Below are positions 6,833-15,871 of a stretch of DNA of 20,242 bases, piece by piece. Location of the stretch: assembly GCA_050747865.1 (NCBI GenBank), contig JBOGJI010000009.1, forward strand, positions 1-20,242, written 5' to 3'. The translations under genes were made by a program, and so were the position numbers. Position 1 is the first letter of the stretch. Each line of letters begins with the position of its first letter. The stretch comes from JBOGJI01 sp050747865. GTDB taxonomy: Bacteria; Acidobacteriota; Thermoanaerobaculia; Multivoradales; JAHEKO01. The notes under the pieces are model-generated. The model worked only from the letters and a program-made list of their open reading frames with translations. It was not told the DNA's origin and did no database searches.

Positions 6833-8296
6833 TCAAAACACCGCGACGACGAGCCCGTAGGCGACCAGGCTGATCAGCGCGGCGCCGATCAGGTTCAACC
6901 ACAGCCCGGCGCGCGCCATCTGCGCGATGGTGACGCGGCCGCTGCCGAAGACGATGGCGTTCGGCGGCGTGGCGACCGGGAGCATGAAGGCCATCGAGCT
7001 GGCGAGCGCCGCGGTGGCCATCAGCGGCAGCGGATCGGTGCCGACGCCGGCGGCGACGCCGGCCATGAGCGGCATCCCCATGGTCGCCGTCGCGGTGTTG
7101 GAGGTGAGCTCGGTCAGCAGCAGGAAGACCACGGCGACCACCGCCACCAGGCCGATCGTCGGCAGGGCGCCGAAGAGGGTGACGCGGTCCCCGATCCACG
7201 CCGCCAGGCCGCTGACGTCGAAGGCGCGCGCGAGGGACAGCCCGCCGCCGAAGAGCAGCAGGATCCCCCAGGGGATCCGCCGCGCCGTCTCCCAGTCGAG
7301 CGCGAACTCGCCCCGCTCGAGCGAGACGGGGATGGAGAAGAGCAGCAGGGCGCCGGCGACAGCGATCGTCGAGTCGGCGGCCTGGGGCAGGTAGGTCGCG
7401 ATCCCGGGCATGGTGCCGGCGCCGATCTCCTTGGGCTCGCGGAGCACCCAGGCGAGGGCGGTGAGCGCGGCCACGATCGCCGTCGTCCACTCGCCTCGCG
7501 CCATGCGTCCGAGTGCCGCACGCTCGCGGCGGACGACCGTCTTTGTGGCGACCGCGGCGCTCGACCCCCCGGGCAGGGGATGGAGCACGTGTACCAGCAG
7601 CCACCAGGTGATCCCCAGCATGATCACCGCCACCGGCACCCCCACGTACATCCATTCGAGAAACCCGATGGTGCGTCCCAGCAGCTCCTCTGCGGCGGCG
7701 GCGAAGACCGCGTTCGGCGGCGTGCCGATGAGGGTGGCGATGCCGCCGATGGAGGCGGCATAGGCGATTCCGAGCATCAAGGGCGTGCCCAGCGGGCCGG
7801 TCTCGTCCTCCTCCAACAGGCCGAGGATGGCGGTGGCGATGGGCAGCATCATCACCGTGGTGGCCGTGTTCGAGATCCACGCCGAGAGGAAGGCGGTGGC
7901 GAGCATGAAGCCGCGCACGACGGTACGCGCCCCGGTGCCCACCACCGCCACCACGCTCAACGCGATGCGTCGGTGGAGCCCCCAGCGCTGGAGAGAGGCC
8001 GCGAGGAAGAAGCCGCCCAGGAAGAGGAAGATCAGGTGGTTGGCGTAGGGAGCCGTGGACTCGCCGGCCGAGAGCACGCCGAGCGCCGGGAAGAGGACGA
8101 TGGGGAGCAGCGCCGTGGCCGCGAGCGGCAGCGCCTCGGTCATCCACCACGTGGCCATGAGCACGGCCACCGCCGCCACCCGCTGGCCCTCCACCGGCAG
8201 CCCGTCCGGCCGCGGCAGCAGGAGCAGCAGGGCGAACAGGGCAGGACCGAGCAGCAAGCCGATGCGGCCGCGGATCGGGGTACCGTGCGGCGTCAC
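6833..8296 (-). CDS. SLC13 (DASS) family anion transporter
   Basis: SLC13 proteins move dicarboxylates, citrate or sulfate into the cell, mostly driven by sodium. This 487-residue protein has the two inverted-repeat signatures: ISNTATTVMMLP with SNT at 142-144 and TSNTATATMGMPL with SNT at 399-401, each followed by a TPPN segment (IGTPPN and VATPPN). These form the paired sodium and substrate sites. Hydrophobic stretches through the length fit 11 or so helices. The start is probably GTG 8296 (no clear ribosome binding site), 23 bases after the stop of the PLP enzyme gene, so the two are likely co-transcribed. That pairing makes sulfate or another sulfur anion a candidate substrate, but dicarboxylate transport is equally possible from sequence alone. 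Confidence 0.9.
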   Translation of the reverse strand: MTPHGTPIRGRIGLLLGPALFALLLLLPRPDGLPVEGQRVAAVAVLMATWWMTEALPLAATALLPIVLFPALGVLSAGESTAPYANHLIFLFLGGFFLAASLQRWGLHRRIALSVVAVVGTGARTVVRGFMLATAFLSAWISNTATTVMMLPIATAILGLLEEDETGPLGTPLMLGIAYAASIGGIATLIGTPPNAVFAAAAEELLGRTIGFLEWMYVGVPVAVIMLGITWWLLVHVLHPLPGGSSAAVATKTVVRRERAALGRMARGEWTTAIVAALTALAWVLREPKEIGAGTMPGIATYLPQAADSTIAVAGALLLFSIPVSLERGEFALDWETARRIPWGILLLFGGGLSLARAFDVSGLAAWIGDRVTLFGALPTIGLVAVVAVVFLLLTELTSNTATATMGMPLMAGVAAGVGTDPLPLMATAALASSMAFMLPVATPPNAIVFGSGRVTIAQMARAGLWLNLIGAALISLVAYGLVVAVF

Positions 8297-8319
8297 GGCG
8301 GATCGACGGCGGGCACGGA

Positions 8320-9294
8320 CTAGTCCAGCAGGCCCTTCTCCCGCATCCAGGTCTCGTTGAGCTTCGACAGGTAGCGCTCGCCGGAGTCGGGGAGCAGGGT
8401 GACGACGAGGGCGTCCTCAGGCAGCCTACGGGCGACCCGACGGGCCCCCGCCACCGCCGCGCCGCCCGAGGAGCCGGTGAAGATCGCCTCGCTGCGCGCC
8501 AGCTCCAGCACCGCCCGATAGGCGGTTTCGTCCTCGATCTGGACCACCTCGTCGATCTGGTCGATCCAGCAGCTCTCGGGGAGGAAGTCCTCGCCGATGC
8601 CATCGATCAGGTACTGGTGGATCTGATCGTCCGGCGGCAGCTCGCCGTGCTCCTTGTAGTGGGCGTAGATGCTGCCGATCGGATCGACCCCGATGACACG
8701 GATCTCCGGGTTGTGCTCCTTGAGGTACTTGGCGGCGCCGCTGATCGTGCCCCCGGTGCCGATGCCCGCCACCCAGTGCGTCACCTTGCCGTCTGTCTGG
8801 CGCCAGATCTCGGGGCCGGTGGTCTCGTAATGCGCCTGCGGGTTCGCCTGGTTGTAGTACTGATAGGGGAGGAACGCCCCCTGCTCGTCGCGGATGCGCT
8901 CGGCGACCTTGTAGTAGGAACGCGGATCCTCGGGCGCGACCCCGGTGGGGCAGGTGATGACCTTGGCGCCGTAGGCCCTGAGCAACGCCACCTTCTCGGG
9001 CGGGATCTTGTCCGCCGCGGTGCAGATCATCTGGTAGCCCTTGAGAATGGCGGCGAGGGCGAGGCCGATCCCGGTGTTGCCGGAGGTCGGCTCGACGATG
9101 GTCATCCCAGGCGTCAGCGTCCCCGCCCGCTCGGCGGCCTCGATCATGGCGATGCCGATGCGATCCTTGACCGACGACCCGGGGTTGAACGACTCCAGCT
9201 TGGCGACCAGCGGCGCCCCCTCGGGAGAGTATCGAGAAAGCCTCACTAGAGGCGTATCCCCCAGCGTTTCCAATATGTTGCCGCATATCTCCAT
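8320..9294 (-). CDS. PLP-dependent cystathionine beta-synthase / cysteine synthase-type enzyme
   Basis: The 324-residue product is a fold-type II PLP enzyme that makes cystathionine from serine plus homocysteine, or cysteine from (acetyl)serine plus sulfide. Lys43 in NPGSSVKDR would bind PLP, PTSGNTG (69-75) is the substrate loop, and GIGTGGTISG binds the cofactor phosphate. Several features favour the cystathionine beta-synthase core over classic CysK: EDPRSYYKVA, ANPQAHYETT, GVDPIGSI, IDGIGEDF, and the C-terminal PDSGERYLSK and WMREKGLL. It lacks C-terminal CBS regulatory domains. It leads an apparent two-gene unit with the SLC13 transporter. ATG 9294 has a poor ribosome binding site. A 14-base palindrome lies just upstream. 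Exact substrate is uncertain, so I give no symbol. Confidence 0.9.
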   Translation of the reverse strand: MEICGNILETLGDTPLVRLSRYSPEGAPLVAKLESFNPGSSVKDRIGIAMIEAAERAGTLTPGMTIVEPTSGNTGIGLALAAILKGYQMICTAADKIPPEKVALLRAYGAKVITCPTGVAPEDPRSYYKVAERIRDEQGAFLPYQYYNQANPQAHYETTGPEIWRQTDGKVTHWVAGIGTGGTISGAAKYLKEHNPEIRVIGVDPIGSIYAHYKEHGELPPDDQIHQYLIDGIGEDFLPESCWIDQIDEVVQIEDETAYRAVLELARSEAIFTGSSGGAAVAGARRVARRLPEDALVVTLLPDSGERYLSKLNETWMREKGLLD

Positions 9295-9310
9295 GATCGT
9301 GCCCGGCCCC

Positions 9311-9324
9311 CGCGGCGCGCCGCG
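9311..9324. promoter_or_regulatory. Perfect palindrome upstream of the PLP enzyme gene
   Basis: CGCGGCGCGCCGCG is a perfect 14-base palindrome 17 bases before ATG 9294. On the minus strand it follows TGCTAGATT (9325-9333), an extended -10-like box, so it would sit on the transcription start. An operator role is possible, but palindromes made only of G and C arise easily in such DNA. Confidence 0.3.
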
Positions 9325-9382
9325 AATCTAGCATAGGGGTAGCGGCAAGCTTCTCCCCGAGGCCGCGCGTATAGGGTTCGAG

Positions 9383-9400
9383 GGGGTCCATCCCGACCCC
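9383..9400 (+). promoter_or_regulatory. Leader hairpin next to the lipoprotein ribosome binding site
   Basis: GGGGTC (9383-9388), CATCCC and GACCCC (9395-9400) form a six-base-pair hairpin ending directly before the ribosome binding site GAGGAGG (9401-9407). GACC at 9395-9398 can instead pair with GGTC at 9406-9409, which overlaps that site. A weak TATAGG box at 9370-9375 could start transcription near the hairpin. Confidence 0.35.
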
Positions 9401-9413
9401 GAGGAGGTCCACC

Positions 9414-10337
9414 ATGCCACTGCATCGACTCCGTTTCCTCACCTGCCTGCCCCTCGCGGCTCTCCTTGCCTGCGGCTCCACCAACGGTGAGCCGCGATCC
9501 GCCGAGACCGCGGATCGTGGCCCGTCGACATCCGACGGGCTGCCGGCTCGCGTCGCCGGCGACCCCTCATGGCGCCACGACGCCGTCTGGGATGACGGCA
9601 ACGCCGAGTTCTGTGCCTACCACGCGGTCTGGGCACGCTACGGCAACCACTACCCGGGCCGGGTGCTCCTCATCACCGTCAAGGAGCCGTGGGCGCCTGA
9701 GCTCGACGTCAAGGCGGACACTCCCCGGCCCGACGGCTTCCCGGTGCTCAAGCTCAACTACGTGCGCGACGTGGCGACCGGCATCTACACCTACCACCAG
9801 ATGGCCAGCGTCTTTCTGCGCCGGGGAAGCGGCCAGCTCCAGAAGGTCGCCGCCACCAGCTCCGAAGCCTGCGGCATCTCCACCGCGCTCGCCCGCGACG
9901 GCCGTCTCGCCACCCACTCCTACTTCGACGGCCAGGGCGACCGCGAGCAGTCCTGGCCCCGAGGCGCCCTCCCCGAAGACGGCCTCTCCTTGCTCCTGCG
10001 CGACTACGTCACCGCCGAGCCCCCATCGTCCCTCACACTGCTCCCCAGCCTCCTCATGGGCCGCTTCGCCACCCTGGAGCCGGCCTCCTGGACCGTCGAG
10101 CGGGGCGCCCCGGAGCTCATCGCGGCCGCTGGCCAGCAGCACCAGGCCGTACCGTTCCGCCTCCAGCACGACGGCGACCACCAGACCTGGTGGCTCGCCG
10201 CCGATCCGCCCCACGCCCCTCTACGCTACGAACGCTCCGATGGCACCCTCTACGAGCTGACCAAGTGCGACCGCATCCCCTACTGGCAGATGCACGACCC
10301 GGGTGGCGAATCCTGGCTCCCGGAGGAGGTTCGGTGA
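9414..10337 (+). CDS. Predicted lipoprotein of unknown function
   Basis: I do not recognise this 307-residue protein. Its N-terminus is a lipoprotein signal peptide with lipobox LLAC, so Cys20 would be lipidated; a low-complexity linker follows to about residue 45. The mature part has aromatic, mixed alpha/beta-looking sequence, with segments FCAYHAVWARYG, GRVLLITVKEPW, LNYVRDVATGIYTYHQMASV and CGISTALARDG. Cys67, Cys152 and Cys280 remain, with no known catalytic motif. The repeated exposed aromatic residues fit an envelope protein. ATG 9414 is six bases after GAGGAGG. The stop codon overlaps a possible GTG start of pssA (GTGA at 10334), which suggests co-transcription with the phospholipid gene. 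Confidence 0.8.
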   Translation: MPLHRLRFLTCLPLAALLACGSTNGEPRSAETADRGPSTSDGLPARVAGDPSWRHDAVWDDGNAEFCAYHAVWARYGNHYPGRVLLITVKEPWAPELDVKADTPRPDGFPVLKLNYVRDVATGIYTYHQMASVFLRRGSGQLQKVAATSSEACGISTALARDGRLATHSYFDGQGDREQSWPRGALPEDGLSLLLRDYVTAEPPSSLTLLPSLLMGRFATLEPASWTVERGAPELIAAAGQQHQAVPFRLQHDGDHQTWWLAADPPHAPLRYERSDGTLYELTKCDRIPYWQMHDPGGESWLPEEVR

Positions 10338-10353
10338 CGACACCGATTGCCGG

Positions 10354-10359
10354 TACAAT
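10354..10359 (+). promoter_or_regulatory. Candidate -10 box for pssA
   Basis: TACAAT lies 17 bases before ATG 10376, with GGAGG (10366-10370) between them. This gives the same compact spacing seen before the DinB-like gene. No good -35 is visible, and the hexamer overlaps a possible longer N-terminus of pssA. Confidence 0.3.
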
Positions 10360-10375
10360 GGTGGCGGAGGACACG

Positions 10376-11082
10376 ATGAACGAGACCTACGGTTGGAGCC
10401 GGCGCATGCTAGGCCCCGCTGCCGTCACCGCCGCCAACGTGGTGATGGGCTTCTCGTCCATCCTGATGGCGGCCGACGGCCGCTACCGCCTGGCCGTGCT
10501 GCTCCTCCTCGCCGCCATCGTCCTCGACATGATGGACGGCCGGCTGGCGCGCAAGCTCCGCGTGACCAGCAAGCTCGGCCAGGAGCTCGACAGCTTCAGC
10601 GACGCCATCAGCTTCGGCCTGGCGCCGGCCTTCCTGGTCCAGCGCGCTATCCTCGAGCCTCTCGGCATCTTCGGCCTGCTCATCGCCGCCGCCTACCTGC
10701 TGGCCGCCATCTTCCGCCTCGCCCGCTTCAACCTGGTGGTCGGCGAGCACAGCAAAGAGCGACGCACCCTCGGCGTGCCGACGCCGATCGCCGCCGTCTA
10801 CCTGATGGCCTTGGTGCTGATGCGCGAGCACGTGACCCCCGAGGTCGCGGTCGCCGTCGTCCTGGCGATGGCGGTGCTGATGATGTCGCGTATCCGGCTC
10901 CCCGACCTGGTCGGCCGCGGCATGGTCGGCTGGGCGCTGCTCATCGGCATGGCCAACTATCTGATCTTCGTGGCGCGGCCCAATTGGCTCACCGTCACCT
11001 GGTGGAATCTCTGGAACGGCGTCATCGTGCTCGCGAGCTGGTGGGAGAACCGTCAGCTCCGTCTCTTCCACGCCACCAGCGA

Positions 11083-11086
<4 letters not shown>
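10376..11086 (+). CDS. pssA: CDP-diacylglycerol-serine O-phosphatidyltransferase
   Basis: PssA joins CDP-diacylglycerol and serine to make phosphatidylserine, the precursor of phosphatidylethanolamine, in the inner membrane. The 236-residue product carries the full CDP-alcohol phosphotransferase motif: Asp51, Asp54, Gly55, Ala58-Arg59, Gly68, Asp72 and Asp76 (DMMDGRLARKL then GQELDSFSDA), which bind metal and catalyse transfer. SFGLAPA and FRLARFN downstream favour the bacterial type II serine enzyme over PgsA. Six to eight hydrophobic segments cover the chain. I chose ATG 10376 for its GGAGG at five bases. GTG 10334 overlaps the preceding stop, has AGGAGG four bases upstream, and would add 14 residues. 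The stop overlaps the next gene's start (ATGA). A decarboxylase gene (psd) is not in view. Confidence 0.92.
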
Positions 11087-12906
<1,820 letters not shown>

Positions 12907-12966
12907 GGGGCCAATGATCCGGATCTTTCGAGGCCTTGCCCGCGGTCGCTCTAGCTCCCGTGCGGC

Positions 12967-12972
12967 TACAAT
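12967..12972 (+). promoter_or_regulatory. Candidate -10 box for the nfeD operon
   Basis: TACAAT sits 7 to 10 bases before the GTG 12979 and ATG 12982 starts, so a transcript from it would be nearly leaderless. This matches the lack of any ribosome binding site before these codons. No clear -35 is visible. Confidence 0.35.
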
Positions 12973-12978
12973 GACCAT

Positions 12979-14355
12979 GTGATGAGCAATATGCGCGCGC
13001 GTCGCCGGCCCGATCGCACGGCGCACCGTCGTTTGGCTGTGCTCGTGGCGGCGATGATGTGTTTGGGTGGCGCCGGGCTGCTGATCGGTCAGGAGGGCGC
13101 GGAGGAGGGGGAAGCCTCGGGGGAGCGCGAGAAACCGCTGGTCCTGGTCGCCGAGGTCGACTCGATCATCCAGCCGGTGGTGGCGGGGTATCTCGAGGAG
13201 ATGGTGACGCGGGCGGTGGAGCGGGAGGCCGCGGCCCTGGTGATCCAGATCGATACGCCGGGCGGGCTGCTCGACTCCACGCGCGACATCTTCCGGGCCA
13301 TGCTGGCCTCCCCCGTGCCGGTCGTCGTCTACGTGGCGCCATCCGGGGCGCAGGCGGCGTCGGCCGGGTTCTTCCTGCTGATGGCGGCCGACGTGGCGGC
13401 GATGGCACCGGGCACCAACACCGGCGCCGCGCACCCGGTCCAGGGGACCGGCGAGGAGATCAAAGGCGTGATGGCGGAGAAGGTGGAGCAGGACGCCGCG
13501 TCCACCATCCGCTCGCTGGCGGAGCGCCATCGCCGCAACGCGAAGCTGGCCGAGGCGGCGGTGGTGAAGAGCCGCTCCTTCACGGCCGACGAGGCCCTGG
13601 AGGCGGAGCTGATCGAACTGATCGCCGAGGATCTGGACGACCTCCTGGCGCAGCTCGACGGCTTCGAGCCCCAGGGTGAGAAGGTGGCTCGGCTGGAGGT
13701 CGCGGACGCTCGCCTCGAGCAGGTCGAGATGTCCGGATGGCGGCGCGTCCTGTCGGTCCTCGCCCACCCGACGATCGCGTACCTGCTGCTCTCTCTCGGT
13801 GGGCTCGGGATCTACTTCGAGCTCGCCAATCCCGGGAGCGTCCTGCCGGGAGTGTTGGGCGCCCTCTTCCTGATCCTCGGGTTCTTCGCTTTGTCGGTTC
13901 TGCCGATAAACTATGCGGGAATCGCGCTCATCGCCCTGGCCCTGGTGCTATTTCTGCTCGAGATCAAGGTGGTGAGCTACGGGCTGCTGACTGTGGCGGG
14001 AGCGGTGTCGTTGATCATCGGATCTCTCATGTTGTTTCGCAGCCCGGATCCCGCGCTGCGGGCGAGCCTGTGGGCGATCATCGGTATTGCAATCCTGGCG
14101 ATATTGGTGGTCACGGTGTTGAGCATCGCTGTCCTGCGGGACCGCCGACGCCAGGTGCGTACGGGAGTAGAGGGCATGATCGGGGAGCGAGGCGTCGTGC
14201 GGGCCACGATCAACCCGCGGGGCAAGGTTTTCCTGCACGGAGAGTACTGGAACGCGGTGGCCGAGTCGCCGCTCGATATCGGTGAAGAGGTCGAAGTCGT
14301 GGGAGTCGACGGAATGACGCTGCAAGTGAAGTTGCCGGAAGGCAAGGAGGTTTAG
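12979..14355 (+). CDS. NfeD-family membrane serine protease (ClpP class)
   Basis: Long NfeD proteins combine a ClpP-like serine protease with membrane helices and a C-terminal OB-fold, and work with SPFH/stomatin partners. The 458-residue product has a signal or anchor helix (about 18-37), then the protease domain with QIDTPGG, GAQAASAG and MAEKVEQ. Ser128 and Lys168 line up with the catalytic Ser-Lys pair described for archaeal 1510-N. Four to five hydrophobic helices follow (about 255-385), then an OB-fold segment with GERGVVRATINPRGKVF and WNAVAE. GTG 12979, ATG 12982 and ATG 12991 are all possible starts; none has a ribosome binding site. The slipin gene follows at once, forming the typical nfeD-slipin pair. 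Confidence 0.93.
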   Translation: MMSNMRARRRPDRTAHRRLAVLVAAMMCLGGAGLLIGQEGAEEGEASGEREKPLVLVAEVDSIIQPVVAGYLEEMVTRAVEREAAALVIQIDTPGGLLDSTRDIFRAMLASPVPVVVYVAPSGAQAASAGFFLLMAADVAAMAPGTNTGAAHPVQGTGEEIKGVMAEKVEQDAASTIRSLAERHRRNAKLAEAAVVKSRSFTADEALEAELIELIAEDLDDLLAQLDGFEPQGEKVARLEVADARLEQVEMSGWRRVLSVLAHPTIAYLLLSLGGLGIYFELANPGSVLPGVLGALFLILGFFALSVLPINYAGIALIALALVLFLLEIKVVSYGLLTVAGAVSLIIGSLMLFRSPDPALRASLWAIIGIAILAILVVTVLSIAVLRDRRRQVRTGVEGMIGERGVVRATINPRGKVFLHGEYWNAVAESPLDIGEEVEVVGVDGMTLQVKLPEGKEV

Positions 14356-14361
14356 CTCGCG

Positions 14362-15138
14362 ATGTTTGGACTACCGGTTGGACTGGGGATCGTCATCATC
14401 ATCGTCCTGTTCATTCTGACGCGGTGGATCAACATCCTGCGCGAGTACGAACGGGCCGTCGTCTTTCGCCTCGGCCGGCTCACTGGCCGCCCGCGTGGCC
14501 CCGGCCTCGTGTTCATCATCTGGCCGTTCGAGACGATGGTCAAGATTCCGCTGCGCACCGTCGTCCACGACATCCCGGCGCAGGACGTCATCACCCGCGA
14601 CAACGTCTCGGTGAAGGTGAACGCGGTGGTCTACTTCCGCGTGGTGGATCCTCAGAAGGCTGTCGTCGAGGTGGAAAACTACCTCTACGCCACCAGCCAG
14701 ATCGCCCAGACCACCCTGCGCTCGGTGCTCGGCCAGGCCGAGCTCGACGAGCTATTGGCCGAGCGGGACAAGCTCAACGAGCAGCTCCAGACGATCATCG
14801 ACGCGCACACCGACCCCTGGGGCATCAAAGTCTCCTCGGTCGAGGTCAAGCACGTCGACCTGCCCTCCGAGATGCAGCGGGCCATGGCGCGGCAGGCCGA
14901 GGCCGAGCGCGAGAAGCGGGCCAAGATCATCCACGCCGACGGCGAGCTGCAGGCCTCTCATAGCCTGGCGGAGGCGGCGGAGATGATCGGCCGTCACCCC
15001 ACGACCCTGCAGCTGCGCTACCTGCAGACGCTGACCGAGATCGCGGCGGAGCAGAACTCGACCATCATCTTCCCGCTGCCCATCGACCTGATGAAGGCCT
15101 TTCGCCTGGCCGGATCGTCGCAGGATACGATGAGCTGA
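14362..15138 (+). CDS. Slipin / stomatin-like SPFH (Band 7) protein
   Basis: Slipins are inner-membrane scaffold proteins that form ring-like oligomers and are the usual substrate or partner of NfeD proteases. This 258-residue protein has one N-terminal membrane segment (about 5-20, rich in Ile and Val), then the SPFH domain: NILREYERAVVFRLGRLTG, RGPGLVFIIWP, VHDIPAQDVITRDNVSVKVN and VVYFRVVDPQKAV. A charged coiled-coil follows (about 170-205, ARQAEAEREKRAKIIHADGE), and the C-terminus is STIIFPLPIDL, a conserved oligomer contact. ATG 14362 lies ten bases after AAGGAGG, which itself overlaps the end of nfeD. Six bases separate the two genes, so they form one operon. Confidence 0.95.
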   Translation: MFGLPVGLGIVIIIVLFILTRWINILREYERAVVFRLGRLTGRPRGPGLVFIIWPFETMVKIPLRTVVHDIPAQDVITRDNVSVKVNAVVYFRVVDPQKAVVEVENYLYATSQIAQTTLRSVLGQAELDELLAERDKLNEQLQTIIDAHTDPWGIKVSSVEVKHVDLPSEMQRAMARQAEAEREKRAKIIHADGELQASHSLAEAAEMIGRHPTTLQLRYLQTLTEIAAEQNSTIIFPLPIDLMKAFRLAGSSQDTMS

Positions 15139-15148
15139 GGAGACAGCC

Positions 15149-15871
15149 GTGCCCGAACGACACGAACACAGCTACTACGAGATCGCGCTCACCGCCACCC
15201 AGATGGTGGTTGCCTTCGTGCTGGTGCTGGCCTGTCTGCTGGCGGCCTTCTTCGCCGGCGTCTACGTTGGCCGCGACGGCGCCATGCCGGCCCTGATGGC
15301 GGACACGCAGACGGCGGAGCAGGAGGCGCCGGCGGAGGAGACAGCGGCCGAGGGAGAGCCGGACGCGTTCGATTTCTTCTCCGAAGGGGAGCCCCAGGAG
15401 GCGCCGTCGCCGCCCCGCGAGATCGCCGAGCGGGGCGATCCGAGCACCACGTTGCTGGAGGACGTCGGCGGCGAGGGGGGAGCGCAGAGGCAGCCCGAGC
15501 CAAGCGGCGACACACGTCCCCGGGAGGAGCCGCAGACACCGGCGGAAGAGCCGCCGGCGGAGCCGTCGCCGGCGGAGCCGCAGCCGCCGGCCCAGGGGCC
15601 AGTCGAACAGCAGGAGACGGCCGCCCCCGCCGCGGGCGACGGGCTGATCATCCAGGTCTTCTCGTCGGACAACTACGAGCAGGCGCAGCAGATCCTCGAG
15701 CGTCTGCGCGCCGGAGGCCTGCCGGCCTTCCTCTCTCCGGTGGAGATGAACGACCGCACCATGCACCGCGTCCGGGTCGGGCCGTACAGCGAGCGCGCCC
15801 GGGCTGAGCAGGTCGCTCAGCGTGTGCGTCAGGACTACCGGCTCGACACCTGGATCACGCAGGGGGAGTGA
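15149..15871 (+). CDS. SPOR-domain membrane protein
   Basis: SPOR domains bind peptidoglycan stripped of stem peptides, often at division sites. This 240-residue protein has a short cytoplasmic N-terminus, one membrane helix (about 19-40, MVVAFVLVLACLLAAFFAGV), a long Glu/Pro/Ala-rich periplasmic linker (about 50-160), and a SPOR domain from about 163 to the end (LIIQVFSSDNYEQAQQILER, then HRVRVGPYSERARAEQVAQR). This is the classic bitopic arrangement of FtsN- or DedD-like proteins, but homology to those is limited to the domain. The start is GTG 15149, five bases after GAGGAGA. The stop overlaps the GTG start of lnt, so the two are probably translationally coupled. Confidence 0.9.
   Translation: MPERHEHSYYEIALTATQMVVAFVLVLACLLAAFFAGVYVGRDGAMPALMADTQTAEQEAPAEETAAEGEPDAFDFFSEGEPQEAPSPPREIAERGDPSTTLLEDVGGEGGAQRQPEPSGDTRPREEPQTPAEEPPAEPSPAEPQPPAQGPVEQQETAAPAAGDGLIIQVFSSDNYEQAQQILERLRAGGLPAFLSPVEMNDRTMHRVRVGPYSERARAEQVAQRVRQDYRLDTWITQGE
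15553..15580 (+). repeat. Short tandem repeat in the SPOR linker
   Basis: The 13-base unit GCCGGCGGAGCCG occurs at 15553-15565 and 15568-15580 (period 15), with a degenerate third copy after it. It encodes a Pro-Ala-Glu-Pro repeat in the periplasmic linker and probably allows linker length to vary. Confidence 0.6.

Noticed and set aside
6650..8323. 557-residue plus-strand open frame
   Set aside because: Antisense to the SLC13 gene; repetitive Gly/Arg/Gln/His-rich translation with no domain.
6315..8603. 762-residue minus-strand open frame
   Set aside because: It is an off-frame shadow of the SLC13 and sulfur enzyme genes, Arg/Pro/Ala-rich without motifs.
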